NCBI RefSeq assembly: GCF_015594925.2 | Contig: NZ_CP087590.1 | Location: 2,418,001 to 2,482,000, forward strand | From: Vibrio sp. VB16 | Lineage (GTDB): Bacteria; Pseudomonadota; Gammaproteobacteria; Enterobacterales; Vibrionaceae | Length of the DNA stretch: 64,000 bases | Reading direction: 5' to 3' | Shown here: positions 57,129 through 64,000 of the stretch, piece by piece | Layout: each line of letters opens with the position of its first letter | How positions within the stretch are numbered: position 1 is the stretch's first letter | Notes under the pieces: generated by a model | What the model was told of the DNA's origin: nothing | What the model saw: only the letters and a program-made list of their open reading frames with translations | The model's database searches: none | Translations under genes and position numbers: made by a program

Positions 57129-57242
57129 GAGGACATACACCTCTAAAAAGTGGTCAGACGATAATCTAAGCCCTTCGTTACCCACATTAAACATACATGC
57201 CCAAGATGTTCGATCATGCATGTTTCCAGAAGTGTATGTCCC
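57129..57242. repeat. Palindromic ~115-bp element, copy B
   Basis: Starts GAGGACATACACCTCT and ends AGAAGTGTATGTCCC, with a central partly degenerate hairpin (ACATACATGC / CATGCATGT). Homologous to copy A in the same orientation. It lies 18 bases after the DUF89 stop. No gene is seen from here to the 4.5S RNA. Confidence 0.8.
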
Positions 57243-57414
57243 TTCAATTTCCAATTTTTACAAATCACCACACATCAATATTTATAATATTCTGTATATT
57301 CATGACAATACTGGCATTAAGTTATTGATCTTTGTAGGTCGTGTTCTTGTCGGGGATTGTAGTGCTAACGGGTTGATTTTTGGTGCTATAGATGAAGTTT
57401 TACAAACGCTAGAT

Positions 57415-57522
57415 GGGTGGAAGCCCCAGCCACATCCCGGCACACAAGTCACTCGCCCTGGCTGCTTCCTTCCGGATCTGACCAATTAAACAAGGTATTG
57501 TTGCGGGAGGACCAGGGCCTCC
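57415..57522 (-). ncRNA. ffs: 4.5S RNA of the signal recognition particle
   Basis: The minus strand reads GGAGGCCCUGG at the 5' end, then CCUCCCGCAACA, the invariant Ffh-binding core GGUCAG...GGAAGGAAGCAGCC, GUGUGCCGGGAU and a closing GGGGCUUCCACCC that pairs with the 5' end. This matches E. coli 4.5S RNA in order and size (about 108 bases). It binds Ffh to target membrane proteins to SecYEG. Its neighbours (atl, ybaY, tesB) are the same as in E. coli. End positions may be off by a few bases. Confidence 0.93.
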
Positions 57523-57671
57523 ATAGATTCTGTTTCGTTAGTACGGTGACTAGCGAGTGCGAAGGATTATCGGCTATCTATAATTGCATTGCAAGTCATC
57601 TGTTTCGTAATTTTAGCCTTTGTTGATTAAGTGGCTATTTATTGCTCGCTCAGAGCCCTCACATGGCTAAT
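57523..57671. other. Upstream region of ffs
   Basis: About 150 bases that must hold the ffs promoter (minus strand). The -10 candidate CAGAAT lies about 7 bases from the RNA start. No other gene seen. Confidence 0.4.
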
Positions 57672-58265
57672 TTACAGCGCACCTTTATCTTTAAGCGCTT
57701 GAATCACTTGTTCTTCACCACAAACTTGTACACTGATAATCCCTAAAGATGCGGCCGATTCTATATTTTGTCGGTTATCGTCTAAAAAAAGAACTTTATC
57801 AGGGGCAACTTCTAACACGTCGAGCACATGTTCAAAGGCCGCCCTTTCTGGCTTGGCTTTATGCATGTGGTGAGAAACAAAAATAGTATCGAAATACTCT
57901 GCTACACCAAACTCCTCAATCAATCTTGGGAAATGCAGTTCATTGGTATTACTTAACACCGCGAGATGGTAACGACCCCGTAATTCAGTAAGCGTCTGCG
58001 GCATAGTTGGAAAGATGCCCGTTGGCCACGCGGTAAAAGCCTCCATGATCTCTTCGATGCTCTGCTCTAATTCGAATTGCTGTTTAAACTGGGTCGTAAA
58101 CTCGACAGCGGATATCTGCCCTTTTTCGAATTTTTGACCAAATTTGGAGGTAAACCATGCTTCGATTGACATCGAATTTTCAGCTTTCAACCAACACTTA
58201 GGTACCGGCGAATCACCTAAGCCAACGACAACTCTTCCCAAATCAAATAGAATGACTTCAAACAT
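57672..58265 (-). CDS. HAD-superfamily hydrolase (YihX-like)
   Basis: 197 residues from the ATG at 58265; the upstream alternative would overlap the divergent atl start. Motif I FDLGRVVV carries one nucleophile Asp but the second (DxD) is Gly/Arg, as in the YihX/epoxide-hydrolase-like group; motif II LSNTNELH and motif IV FLDDNRQNIESAASLG are intact. It likely dephosphorylates a sugar phosphate or similar. It is inserted between ffs and atl relative to E. coli. Confidence 0.85.
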   Translation of the reverse strand: MFEVILFDLGRVVVGLGDSPVPKCWLKAENSMSIEAWFTSKFGQKFEKGQISAVEFTTQFKQQFELEQSIEEIMEAFTAWPTGIFPTMPQTLTELRGRYHLAVLSNTNELHFPRLIEEFGVAEYFDTIFVSHHMHKAKPERAAFEHVLDVLEVAPDKVLFLDDNRQNIESAASLGIISVQVCGEEQVIQALKDKGAL

Positions 58266-58304
58266 AGGACACCTATTCACTGTATAAGATAAAACTGTAT
58301 CAGT

Positions 58305-58607
58305 ATGGATCAATTTCTAGCACAAATCTTTGTTGTCATTCACCAAATTCCATCAGGGAAGGTCTCGACCTATGGTGAAATTGCAAAAATGGCGGGTTAC
58401 CCCGGTTACGCTCGACATGTTGGTAAAGCACTTTCAAACCTACCGAAAGACTCAACGCTGCCCTGGTTTAGAGTGATCAACAGTGCAGGTAAAATATCAT
58501 TAAAAGGTGACAGTTTTGCAAGGCAGAAAGAACAGCTTGAAAAAGATGGTGTGCAAGTGAGTGAAATGGGAAGGGTTAGCCTTAAAACGTATAAGTGGCG
58601 ACTATAG
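58305..58607 (+). CDS. atl: Alkyltransferase-like protein (Atl/YbaZ)
   Basis: 100 residues, the size of Atl proteins. It has the MGMT DNA-binding fold (IPSGKVSTYGEIAKMAGYPGYARHVGKAL), but the active-site PCHRV of true methyltransferases is PWFRV (about 53-57), so it cannot take the alkyl group. Atl proteins bind O6-alkylguanine and recruit nucleotide excision repair. Start lies 39 bases from the divergent HAD start, with no clear ribosome site. Confidence 0.92.
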   Translation: MDQFLAQIFVVIHQIPSGKVSTYGEIAKMAGYPGYARHVGKALSNLPKDSTLPWFRVINSAGKISLKGDSFARQKEQLEKDGVQVSEMGRVSLKTYKWRL

Positions 58608-58611
58608 CGTC

Positions 58612-58632
58612 ATCCCCATGGTAATGGGGATC
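58612..58632. terminator. Hairpin after atl
   Basis: ATCCCCA / TGGGGAT stem with a short loop just past the atl stop. No T-run follows, so it may be a REP-type hairpin rather than a terminator. Confidence 0.35.
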
Positions 58633-58748
58633 TAATATCACCAAGATTCCCGTTTTCACGGAAATGCCGAAGTATTTAGCACTAACCCAATCGCATTACA
58701 CGAAAATAGGAATGATGGCAGCGGTTAACATATTGTGCATTATGCGGG

Positions 58749-59180
58749 CTAACGAACCGCAACCAAATTTAAGTCTACCTGTTTTGTTTGAGACTCATCG
58801 GTAATGACTTGGTATGCGGTATCCGTAGTGAATCGCAAGGTATCATTCACATGTATCGTTGCTCGAACGCTATACCTATGCTTGGCTTCAATCTCATTCG
58901 CGTCATAACTCAATTCAAAATCAAATGGAACCTGGGTTCCATCGGTGGTAAAAGTTTGCTGAGCCATTTTTTTTGCTGCGACATCCATTAAGGATATATC
59001 TTCCAATGTAACGGTCACCACTGCATTCGGTGGTAATGCCACTCTTTGTCGGTAGCTGATATTGCCTTTGATTGATTCCATCATGACTTCTTTTTGTTCC
59101 GGCGCTTGTTTAGTTGATTCACAACCTAACAACGCAAAACCCATTACCATTGATAAAACCAAAATTAGTGTCTTTTTCAT
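58749..59180 (-). CDS. ybaY: YbaY-family lipoprotein
   Basis: 143 residues. Lipobox LLGC at about 17-20, then a YbaY-type beta domain (GNISYRQRVALPPNAVVTVTLEDISL). Outer-membrane or periplasmic lipoprotein of unknown function; the family is osmotically regulated in E. coli. AGAGG precedes the ATG. It is divergent from tesB. Confidence 0.9.
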   Translation of the reverse strand: MKKTLILVLSMVMGFALLGCESTKQAPEQKEVMMESIKGNISYRQRVALPPNAVVTVTLEDISLMDVAAKKMAQQTFTTDGTQVPFDFELSYDANEIEAKHRYSVRATIHVNDTLRFTTDTAYQVITDESQTKQVDLNLVAVR

Positions 59181-59281
59181 AAAGCCTCTTTAGAGTTAGC
59201 TACTTGCTAGCAAGCATAAGAATAACCTAAAATAAAATCCAGTTAATGGCATACAATTAACAAAACAATGACGGAGATGAT

Positions 59282-60142
59282 ATGAGTAAGCCTCTCAACG
59301 AGCTGTTAGAACTTTTGCAGTTAGAACAATTAGAAAATGAATTATTCAGAGGCCAAAGCGAAAACTTAGGCTTACCGCAGGTATACGGGGGACAGGTCAT
59401 CGGTCAGGCTTTATCGGCTGCACGGTATACGGTGCCTAATGATCGAAAGGTGCACTCTTTTCACAGCTATTTTCTTTTGCCTGGCAATCCCGAAAAACCG
59501 ATTATCTATGACGTGGAAAATCTACGGGACGGAAAGAGCTTAAGCACAAGACGTGTAAAGGCGATACAGAATGGCCGCCCGATTTTTTATCTAACCGCTT
59601 CTTATCATGGCGATGCAGAGGGATTCGACCACCAAAACAGCATGCCTGATATTCCCGGTCCAGAAAATTTCGTGTCAGAAACAGAGCTTGCCAATCAGAT
59701 TGCCGATTTTCTACCAGAAAAAATCAAGCAAATTTTCTGTGGGGAAAAGCCTATCGAGGTTCGCCCCGTGACGGTGATTAATCCCCTAAAGCCTGTTAAA
59801 GCCGAACCCAAACAGTATCTATGGATAAAGGCCAACGGCAGTGTACCAGATAATCAACTCATTCATCAGTACCTTCTTGCGTATGCTTCCGATTGGGGCT
59901 TTCTTGTAACTGCCATGCACCCTCACAAAACTACATTGATGACACCCAACTTTCAGGTGGCGACGATTGACCATTCCATGTGGTTCCATCGACCTTTTAA
60001 GATGGACGAGTGGCTGCTTTTCTCTATTGAAAGCCCGACAGCAAGTAACGCCCGTGGACTCGTTCGCGGTGAAATATACAATCAAGAAGGTCATCTAGTC
60101 GCATCCGCGATTCAAGAAGGTGTCATGAGATTTACCAAATAA
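59282..60142 (+). CDS. tesB: Acyl-CoA thioesterase II
   Basis: 286 residues, the normal length of TesB. Double hot-dog fold with PQVYGGQVIGQALSAA, VHSFHSYFLLPG and RDGKSLSTRRVKA, then ATIDHSMWFHRPFKMDEWLLF (catalytic Asp) and a late Gln in ASAIQEGVMR. It hydrolyses medium- and long-chain acyl-CoA. GGAG precedes the ATG. A hairpin follows at 60176. Confidence 0.95.
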   Translation: MSKPLNELLELLQLEQLENELFRGQSENLGLPQVYGGQVIGQALSAARYTVPNDRKVHSFHSYFLLPGNPEKPIIYDVENLRDGKSLSTRRVKAIQNGRPIFYLTASYHGDAEGFDHQNSMPDIPGPENFVSETELANQIADFLPEKIKQIFCGEKPIEVRPVTVINPLKPVKAEPKQYLWIKANGSVPDNQLIHQYLLAYASDWGFLVTAMHPHKTTLMTPNFQVATIDHSMWFHRPFKMDEWLLFSIESPTASNARGLVRGEIYNQEGHLVASAIQEGVMRFTK

Positions 60143-60175
60143 TTTGAATTGAAGATAAATACATTAATAAACACA

Positions 60176-60203
60176 AGCATTCGCGACGATGCTCGCGAGT
60201 GCT
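60176..60203 (+). terminator. Terminator after tesB
   Basis: A 10-bp stem (AGCATTCGCG / CGCGAGTGCT, one G-U) followed by CTTTTCC. About 35 bases after the tesB stop. Confidence 0.5.
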
Positions 60204-60374
60204 CTTTTCCCTCAACCGAGCGCCCATCACTATTTATTTATCCATTTACCTATAAAAGGAGAAAATAGTCCTCTCTTGTGACTACTTTTGAAGCAATAAA
60301 GCAAAATAATTCCCCGAAAAAAAGCTTATTCTTACTCTATAAAAACAACAAGCCAATTAGTGAGTGAGAATCAG

Positions 60375-61667
60375 ATGAAAAGACACCTTTGGAATCAGTT
60401 TACAGAGACAGTCAAAAAAGAAGTTGTTCCGGCTCTTGGTTGCACAGAGCCTGTTGCCATTGCACTAGCCGCTTCTATCGCAATGGAGAAACTCTCTGGT
60501 CAACCTCAAAACATCTCAGCGTTTGTCTCTCCTAATCTTATGAAAAATGGCATGGGCGTAGGCGTTCCGGGAACTGGTATGGTTGGTCTATCCATTGCCG
60601 CCGCTGTCGGCGCTTTTGCAGGAGACCCGAATGCGGGACTTGAAGTGCTTAAAAATATCACTCCGGTTGATGTCGATAAAGCAAAAGCATTGATTGATAA
60701 CGGTTGCGTACACGTTGGTGTGGCCGATGTAACCAATGTCCTTTATTCAAAAGTCAGTGTGTTTGATGGAGAAAAAACCGTATCAGTGACCATCGCGGAT
60801 GGACACACTAACGTGGTATCCATTGAAGAGAACGGGATTGCTATCTATGTTCCAGCATTAAACATCGATCATGAGCAGTCTCATCAAGGACTCATCAATC
60901 CTTTCCAAGATGCCAACGCTAAAGACATCTTTGATTACGCGATCCATGCGCCCCTAAGCGACATTGAATTTATAGAAGCAGCAGGACAACTCAACGATAA
61001 GCTTTCTGTAGAAGGACTTTCTAACGATTACGGGCTGCAAATAGGGGCAACCTTTCAACGTAACGTTGATAGAGGGTTGTTGTCTGGCGGCTTATTAACC
61101 GAGGTGTTAACCCGTACTTCTTCCGCTGCAGACGCAAGAATGGATGGTGCGATGTTACCTGCCATGAGTAACTCAGGTTCAGGGAACCAAGGGATAGCGG
61201 CAACCATGCCGGTACTTGTCACGGCTCAGTTTCTTAAAGCAGATAGAGAAGCGAGTATTAGAGCTCTGATGCTGGCTAGCCTTATGGCTATCTATATCAA
61301 AAGCCACCAAGACAAGCTCTCAGCATTATGCTCAACTACCACCGCCGGAATGGGTTCTGTCTCAGGCATGACGTGGTTGCTAGGCGGCGATTTCAAGCAG
61401 ATTAGTTACGCTATCTCCAACATGATTGGTGATATCTCTGGCATGATTTGCGATGGTGCAAAACCCGGTTGCGCGATGAAGGTTTCTTCTTCTGCTGGCG
61501 CAGCGGTAAAAGCGGCTCTAATGGCGATTGATGGTGTTCGAGTCACTCAAAATGAAGGTATTGTCGCAGACGATGTTGATGACACTATTCGCAATCTGTC
61601 CGCACTCGTTAATGGCTCTATGAAACAAACCGATGTGCAGATCCTAGATATTATGGTCAACAAGTAG
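60375..61667 (+). CDS. cyuA: CyuA-family protein (YhaM/UPF0597), L-cysteine desulfidase type
   Basis: 430 residues from the ATG at 60375; a GTG at 60360 would add 5. Family marks: VVPALGCTEPVAIALAAS near the start, VGVPGTGMVGL, MSNSGSGNQGIAATMPV and ICDGAKPGCAMKVSSSAGAA, with the cysteines that bind the 4Fe-4S cluster used to remove H2S from L-cysteine. In E. coli cyuA works under anaerobic cysteine control with the Lrp-type regulator CyuR. An Lrp gene is convergent here. Confidence 0.9.
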   Translation: MKRHLWNQFTETVKKEVVPALGCTEPVAIALAASIAMEKLSGQPQNISAFVSPNLMKNGMGVGVPGTGMVGLSIAAAVGAFAGDPNAGLEVLKNITPVDVDKAKALIDNGCVHVGVADVTNVLYSKVSVFDGEKTVSVTIADGHTNVVSIEENGIAIYVPALNIDHEQSHQGLINPFQDANAKDIFDYAIHAPLSDIEFIEAAGQLNDKLSVEGLSNDYGLQIGATFQRNVDRGLLSGGLLTEVLTRTSSAADARMDGAMLPAMSNSGSGNQGIAATMPVLVTAQFLKADREASIRALMLASLMAIYIKSHQDKLSALCSTTTAGMGSVSGMTWLLGGDFKQISYAISNMIGDISGMICDGAKPGCAMKVSSSAGAAVKAALMAIDGVRVTQNEGIVADDVDDTIRNLSALVNGSMKQTDVQILDIMVNK

Positions 61668-61692
61668 TCATTCTCAATTCGTACCAGTAGAT

Positions 61693-61718
61693 GTGCTCAC
61701 CTAACAACGGGCGAGCAC
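61693..61718. terminator. Hairpin between cyuA and the Lrp gene
   Basis: GTGCTC (61693-61698) pairs with GAGCAC (61713-61718), and inner bases partly pair. Lies between two convergent genes and may serve both. Confidence 0.45.
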
Positions 61719-61752
61719 TTATTTGCAATTGTTAATCATTAAAGGTATTTGA

Positions 61753-62211
61753 TTAGAGTGGTAACGCCGTTGTGTACTTTAATGGTTCCATTGCAAAGGT
61801 GGACGTCACATTGGATATGCCTTCGACGCTGTTGACCATCTTTTTATAAAATAGGTCGAAACACTTCATATCTTCCACCTGCACCTTCATCATGTAGTCA
61901 TACTCTCCGGCCATGCGATAAAACTCCATCACCTCAGGAAAAGGGGTCACCGTCTCGACAAAATGGCTATACCATTCATGTGAATGATTACTGGTTTTGA
62001 TAAGAACAAAGGCGGTAAATAAAAGCCCCAGCTTTTCTGGGTTTAACAGGGCAACCCGCTTACTTATCACCCCATTGTCTTCCAGTTTTTTCAACCTTTT
62101 CCAACAAGGCGTTGTTGTTAGGTTAACCGCTTCGGCTAACGCATTAAGTGATAAGGTGCTGTCTACTTGCAACATAGACAATAGCTTTCTGTCTGTCTTA
62201 TCCAGTTCCAT
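61753..62211 (-). CDS. Lrp/AsnC-family regulator, probable controller of cyuA
   Basis: 152 residues: N-terminal helix-turn-helix (LDKTDRKLLSMLQVDSTLSLNALAEAVNLTTTPCWKRLKKLEDNG) and a C-terminal RAM ligand domain (VMEFYRMAGEYDYMMKVQVEDMKCF). GAGGA precedes the ATG. It is convergent with cyuA, and in E. coli the cysteine-responsive Lrp paralogue CyuR/DecR activates cyuA, so a matching role is inferred, not shown. Confidence 0.88.
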   Translation of the reverse strand: MELDKTDRKLLSMLQVDSTLSLNALAEAVNLTTTPCWKRLKKLEDNGVISKRVALLNPEKLGLLFTAFVLIKTSNHSHEWYSHFVETVTPFPEVMEFYRMAGEYDYMMKVQVEDMKCFDLFYKKMVNSVEGISNVTSTFAMEPLKYTTALPL

Positions 62212-62377
62212 GAAATCCTCATTTTTTAGAAAAAATTTTTACATAAACCTCAATACCTAGAATAATTATAACTTTTATTGTCCACCTCTACAAAAATTGC
62301 TCTACTTTTTGACTTACTTTTTCTCTCATTCACAATTAAACTTCTTATCTCTGTTTTATTCACAAAAAAGGTTACCC

Positions 62378-62947
62378 ATGAAACCGTTACGTCAATTTGT
62401 GCTGACACCACTATTAATCACATTCGTTTCACTTCCTGTGCTGGCGCAGCAAACACCGACGAATAAAGACTATGTCTATTTGGGCATAGGTGACGTAGGG
62501 TTTTCTCCTTCATGGGCGGAGAGTAATACCGTATATAAAAACCCATCATTTACTATTGGAGGAGGAAAATACTATAACGACAACCTCATCTTTGATGGAT
62601 TTCTCCGTTATTCCGAGAACCAAAACAAAGCAAAAACGATAAAGATGGATGTTTTTCAACTTGGGGTATCGGCTATCCTAATCAGCGACAAGTTGGGCGA
62701 CTCGCCTATCAAGCTCTACGTAAAGACCTCGGCTATATCCGCTTACCAAGATGCACGAAGCCTACCAAATGGTGATTACTCCACGTCTGAAGCTGGTGGC
62801 GTATTTGATATTGGAGCCGGATTTGAGTGGGATATTGGTTCTGATTTCTGGGTACGTGGTGAGTATTTATATGGCTATGCAACATCAGGACTAATGGTTG
62901 ATGCAGACTACGATGGATTTTTGTTAACCATCGGCAAGGGACTATAG
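62378..62947 (+). CDS. Outer-membrane beta-barrel protein
   Basis: 189 residues from the ATG at 62378 (AAGG upstream); the signal peptide ends at VLAQQ. The rest alternates polar and hydrophobic residues like an eight-stranded barrel (YVYLGIGDVGFSPSW, YYNDNLIFDGFLRYSE, FDIGAGFEWDIGSDFWVRGEYLYGYAT), closing with FLLTIGKGL. OmpW/OmpA-like small porin; the ligand is unknown. Convergent with the RND pump. Confidence 0.8.
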   Translation: MKPLRQFVLTPLLITFVSLPVLAQQTPTNKDYVYLGIGDVGFSPSWAESNTVYKNPSFTIGGGKYYNDNLIFDGFLRYSENQNKAKTIKMDVFQLGVSAILISDKLGDSPIKLYVKTSAISAYQDARSLPNGDYSTSEAGGVFDIGAGFEWDIGSDFWVRGEYLYGYATSGLMVDADYDGFLLTIGKGL

Positions 62948-62959
62948 TTTCTTCGCAAT

Positions 62960-62996
62960 GGTTAAGTTCCTAGTAAAGCCTACTAGGAACCTAACC
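62960..62996. terminator. Hairpin between convergent OMP and RND genes
   Basis: A 10-bp perfect stem (GTTCCTAGTA / TACTAGGAAC) with a 5-base loop, extended by GGTTA / TAACC across one mismatch. No strong T-run. It may limit read-through in both directions. Confidence 0.5.
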
Positions 62997-63019
62997 GACC
63001 TACACTCTAGATAGTGGTC

Positions 63020-64000
63020 CTATCCGTGGTTCTTTCGACTTGTTATTTCTAGTGAAAGTTCTTTGTTTAGTACCTCTTCCACGTGTCCCGGAGATTGCGT
63101 TGAAATCGATATCAATCGGTACATAGCCGGAATAACGAACAGAGTGACCAATGTAGCAAACGCCATACCGAAGAAGATAACAGTACCCACCGCTATTCGG
63201 CTTTCATAACCCGCGCCAGTAGAACTGATCAACGGTATCGCGCCGGCTAAGGTCGTAAACGCAGTCATTAATATTGGTCGTAAACGGCGCGCCGAAGCAT
63301 CGATTATTGCTTTTTCAAATTCGATGCCTCGATCTCGAAGCTGATTGGTGAACTCGACAATCAGAATACCGTTTTTGGTAACCATGCCGATCAACATTAT
63401 CATGCCTATTTGACTGTAGATATTCAGCCCTTGTTGCATAATAAACAACCCTAAAAAGCCGCCAAATACTCCCATAGGAACCGTAAACATAACGACCAGA
63501 GGGTTAATGAAGCTTTCAAATTGAGCAGCCAGCACTAAGTAGGCAACAAGCAATGCTAGTGCAAAAACAACCAGCACGCTCGCCTGATTCTCTTTGTATT
63601 CTTTTGATTCACCGGAATAGTCGATAGAGATATCACCCGGCAGCAGTTCAATCGCTTTATCATCTAAGAAATCGAGGGCTTCACCGAGGGTATAACCTTC
63701 ACTAATATTGGCAGTCACCGTAATCGCTTTCTTCTTGTTGTAATGAGACAGACGTATCGCCGATGCGACCTCTTCGATTTTGGTCACGGCATCTAAGGTC
63801 ACTAACTCGCCCGACGTCGTTCGCATATAGATCTGACTTAGGTCGGTGGCATTATTGAAGCTGTTCTCATCACCACGTAGGTAAACATCATACTCTTCCC
63901 CCCTATCCACAAATGTGGTCTCACTTTTACCACCAAGCATTATCTCTAAGGTATCGGAAATATCGGAGACCTTTATGCCGAGTTCAGCCGCTCTAGGTTT
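63020..64000 (-). CDS. RND efflux transporter inner-membrane pump (partial)
   Basis: The frame stays open to the right edge, so the start is outside the window; 326 codons are visible, the C-terminal third. Seen are the periplasmic docking-domain end (GGKSETTFVDRGEEYDVYLRG), a set of about six helices with VLAAQFESFINPLVVMFTVPMGVFGG and TKNGILIVEFTNQLRDRG, and the end of the protein. It belongs to the HAE1/heavy-metal-like RND group; the drug or toxin is not readable. Confidence 0.93.
   Translation of the reverse strand, partial: KPRAAELGIKVSDISDTLEIMLGGKSETTFVDRGEEYDVYLRGDENSFNNATDLSQIYMRTTSGELVTLDAVTKIEEVASAIRLSHYNKKKAITVTANISEGYTLGEALDFLDDKAIELLPGDISIDYSGESKEYKENQASVLVVFALALLVAYLVLAAQFESFINPLVVMFTVPMGVFGGFLGLFIMQQGLNIYSQIGMIMLIGMVTKNGILIVEFTNQLRDRGIEFEKAIIDASARRLRPILMTAFTTLAGAIPLISSTGAGYESRIAVGTVIFFGMAFATLVTLFVIPAMYRLISISTQSPGHVEEVLNKELSLEITSRKNHG

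Noticed and set aside
54174..57242. Elements A and B as attC sites of a gene cassette array
   Set aside because: Ends do not carry attC core sites, and the enclosed genes have different orientations.
57220..57489. 89-codon frame on the plus strand and a 61-codon frame opposite it
   Set aside because: Both overlap the 4.5S RNA and the repeat element; the translated sequence is an artefact of the RNA.

Overview
The window looks like a chromosomal segment from a marine gammaproteobacterium, most likely Vibrio or a close relative. The protein families point that way (nosRZDFYL, HtpX, DgkA/EptA, DcuC, CyuA, MetE with MetJ boxes), as do the gene order ffs / atl / ybaY / tesB, which is shared with Escherichia coli, and the many degenerate REP-like repeats with REP-associated transposases. 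No tRNA, rRNA, CRISPR array or phage module was seen. Both edges cut genes: a chemoreceptor on the left and an RND efflux pump on the right.

Layout. 1-6.6 kb: chemoreceptor end, AraC regulator, VOC protein, then a tight two-gene unit of a secreted sulfatase and an eight-haem cytochrome c/TPR protein, followed by its probable AraC regulator. 7.8-9.1 kb: EF-hand protein, an orphan MerF-like protein and a headless LysR gene. 9.1-13.5 kb: doxX-pirin with a divergent LysR gene, and an AraC gene followed by azlCD. 13.6-21.5 kb: DEAD-box helicase, DMT exporter, unknown small proteins, an M14-like amidohydrolase, YbaK-type deacylase, VOC protein and much debris (P-loop stub, two transposase remnants). 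21.7-32 kb: two diguanylate cyclases, htpX, DUF2157 protein, GNAT, periplasmic binding protein, dgkA and eptA. 32-36.5 kb: a 130-bp tandem repeat, an intact REP-type transposase, a wrecked N5-(carboxyethyl)ornithine synthase gene and a second chemoreceptor. 37-45.8 kb: cNMP/CBS/DUF294 protein with a DEDD exonuclease, BCCT transporter, metE, dcuC. 45.9-53.7 kb: the complete nitrous oxide reductase operon nosRZDFYL on the minus strand. 54.2-57.2 kb: a VOC gene, modD and an ARMT1-like (DUF89) gene bracketed by two copies of one ~115-bp palindromic element. 57.4-64 kb: 4.5S RNA (ffs), HAD phosphatase, atl, ybaY, tesB, cyuA with an Lrp regulator, an outer-membrane protein and the RND pump.

Functional themes are low-oxygen respiration (N2O reduction, C4-dicarboxylate exchange by DcuC, a multihaem cytochrome; FNR-like sites lie upstream of nosR and dcuC), envelope remodelling and lipid A modification, sulfur amino acid metabolism (MetE, CyuA), and c-di-GMP/chemotaxis signalling. 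The plausibly less-described items are the sulfatase/octahaem pair, the EF-hand/MerF pair, the modD/ARMT1-like pair between repeat elements, and the repeat family itself. Function calls come from remembered family motifs and were not checked by database search.
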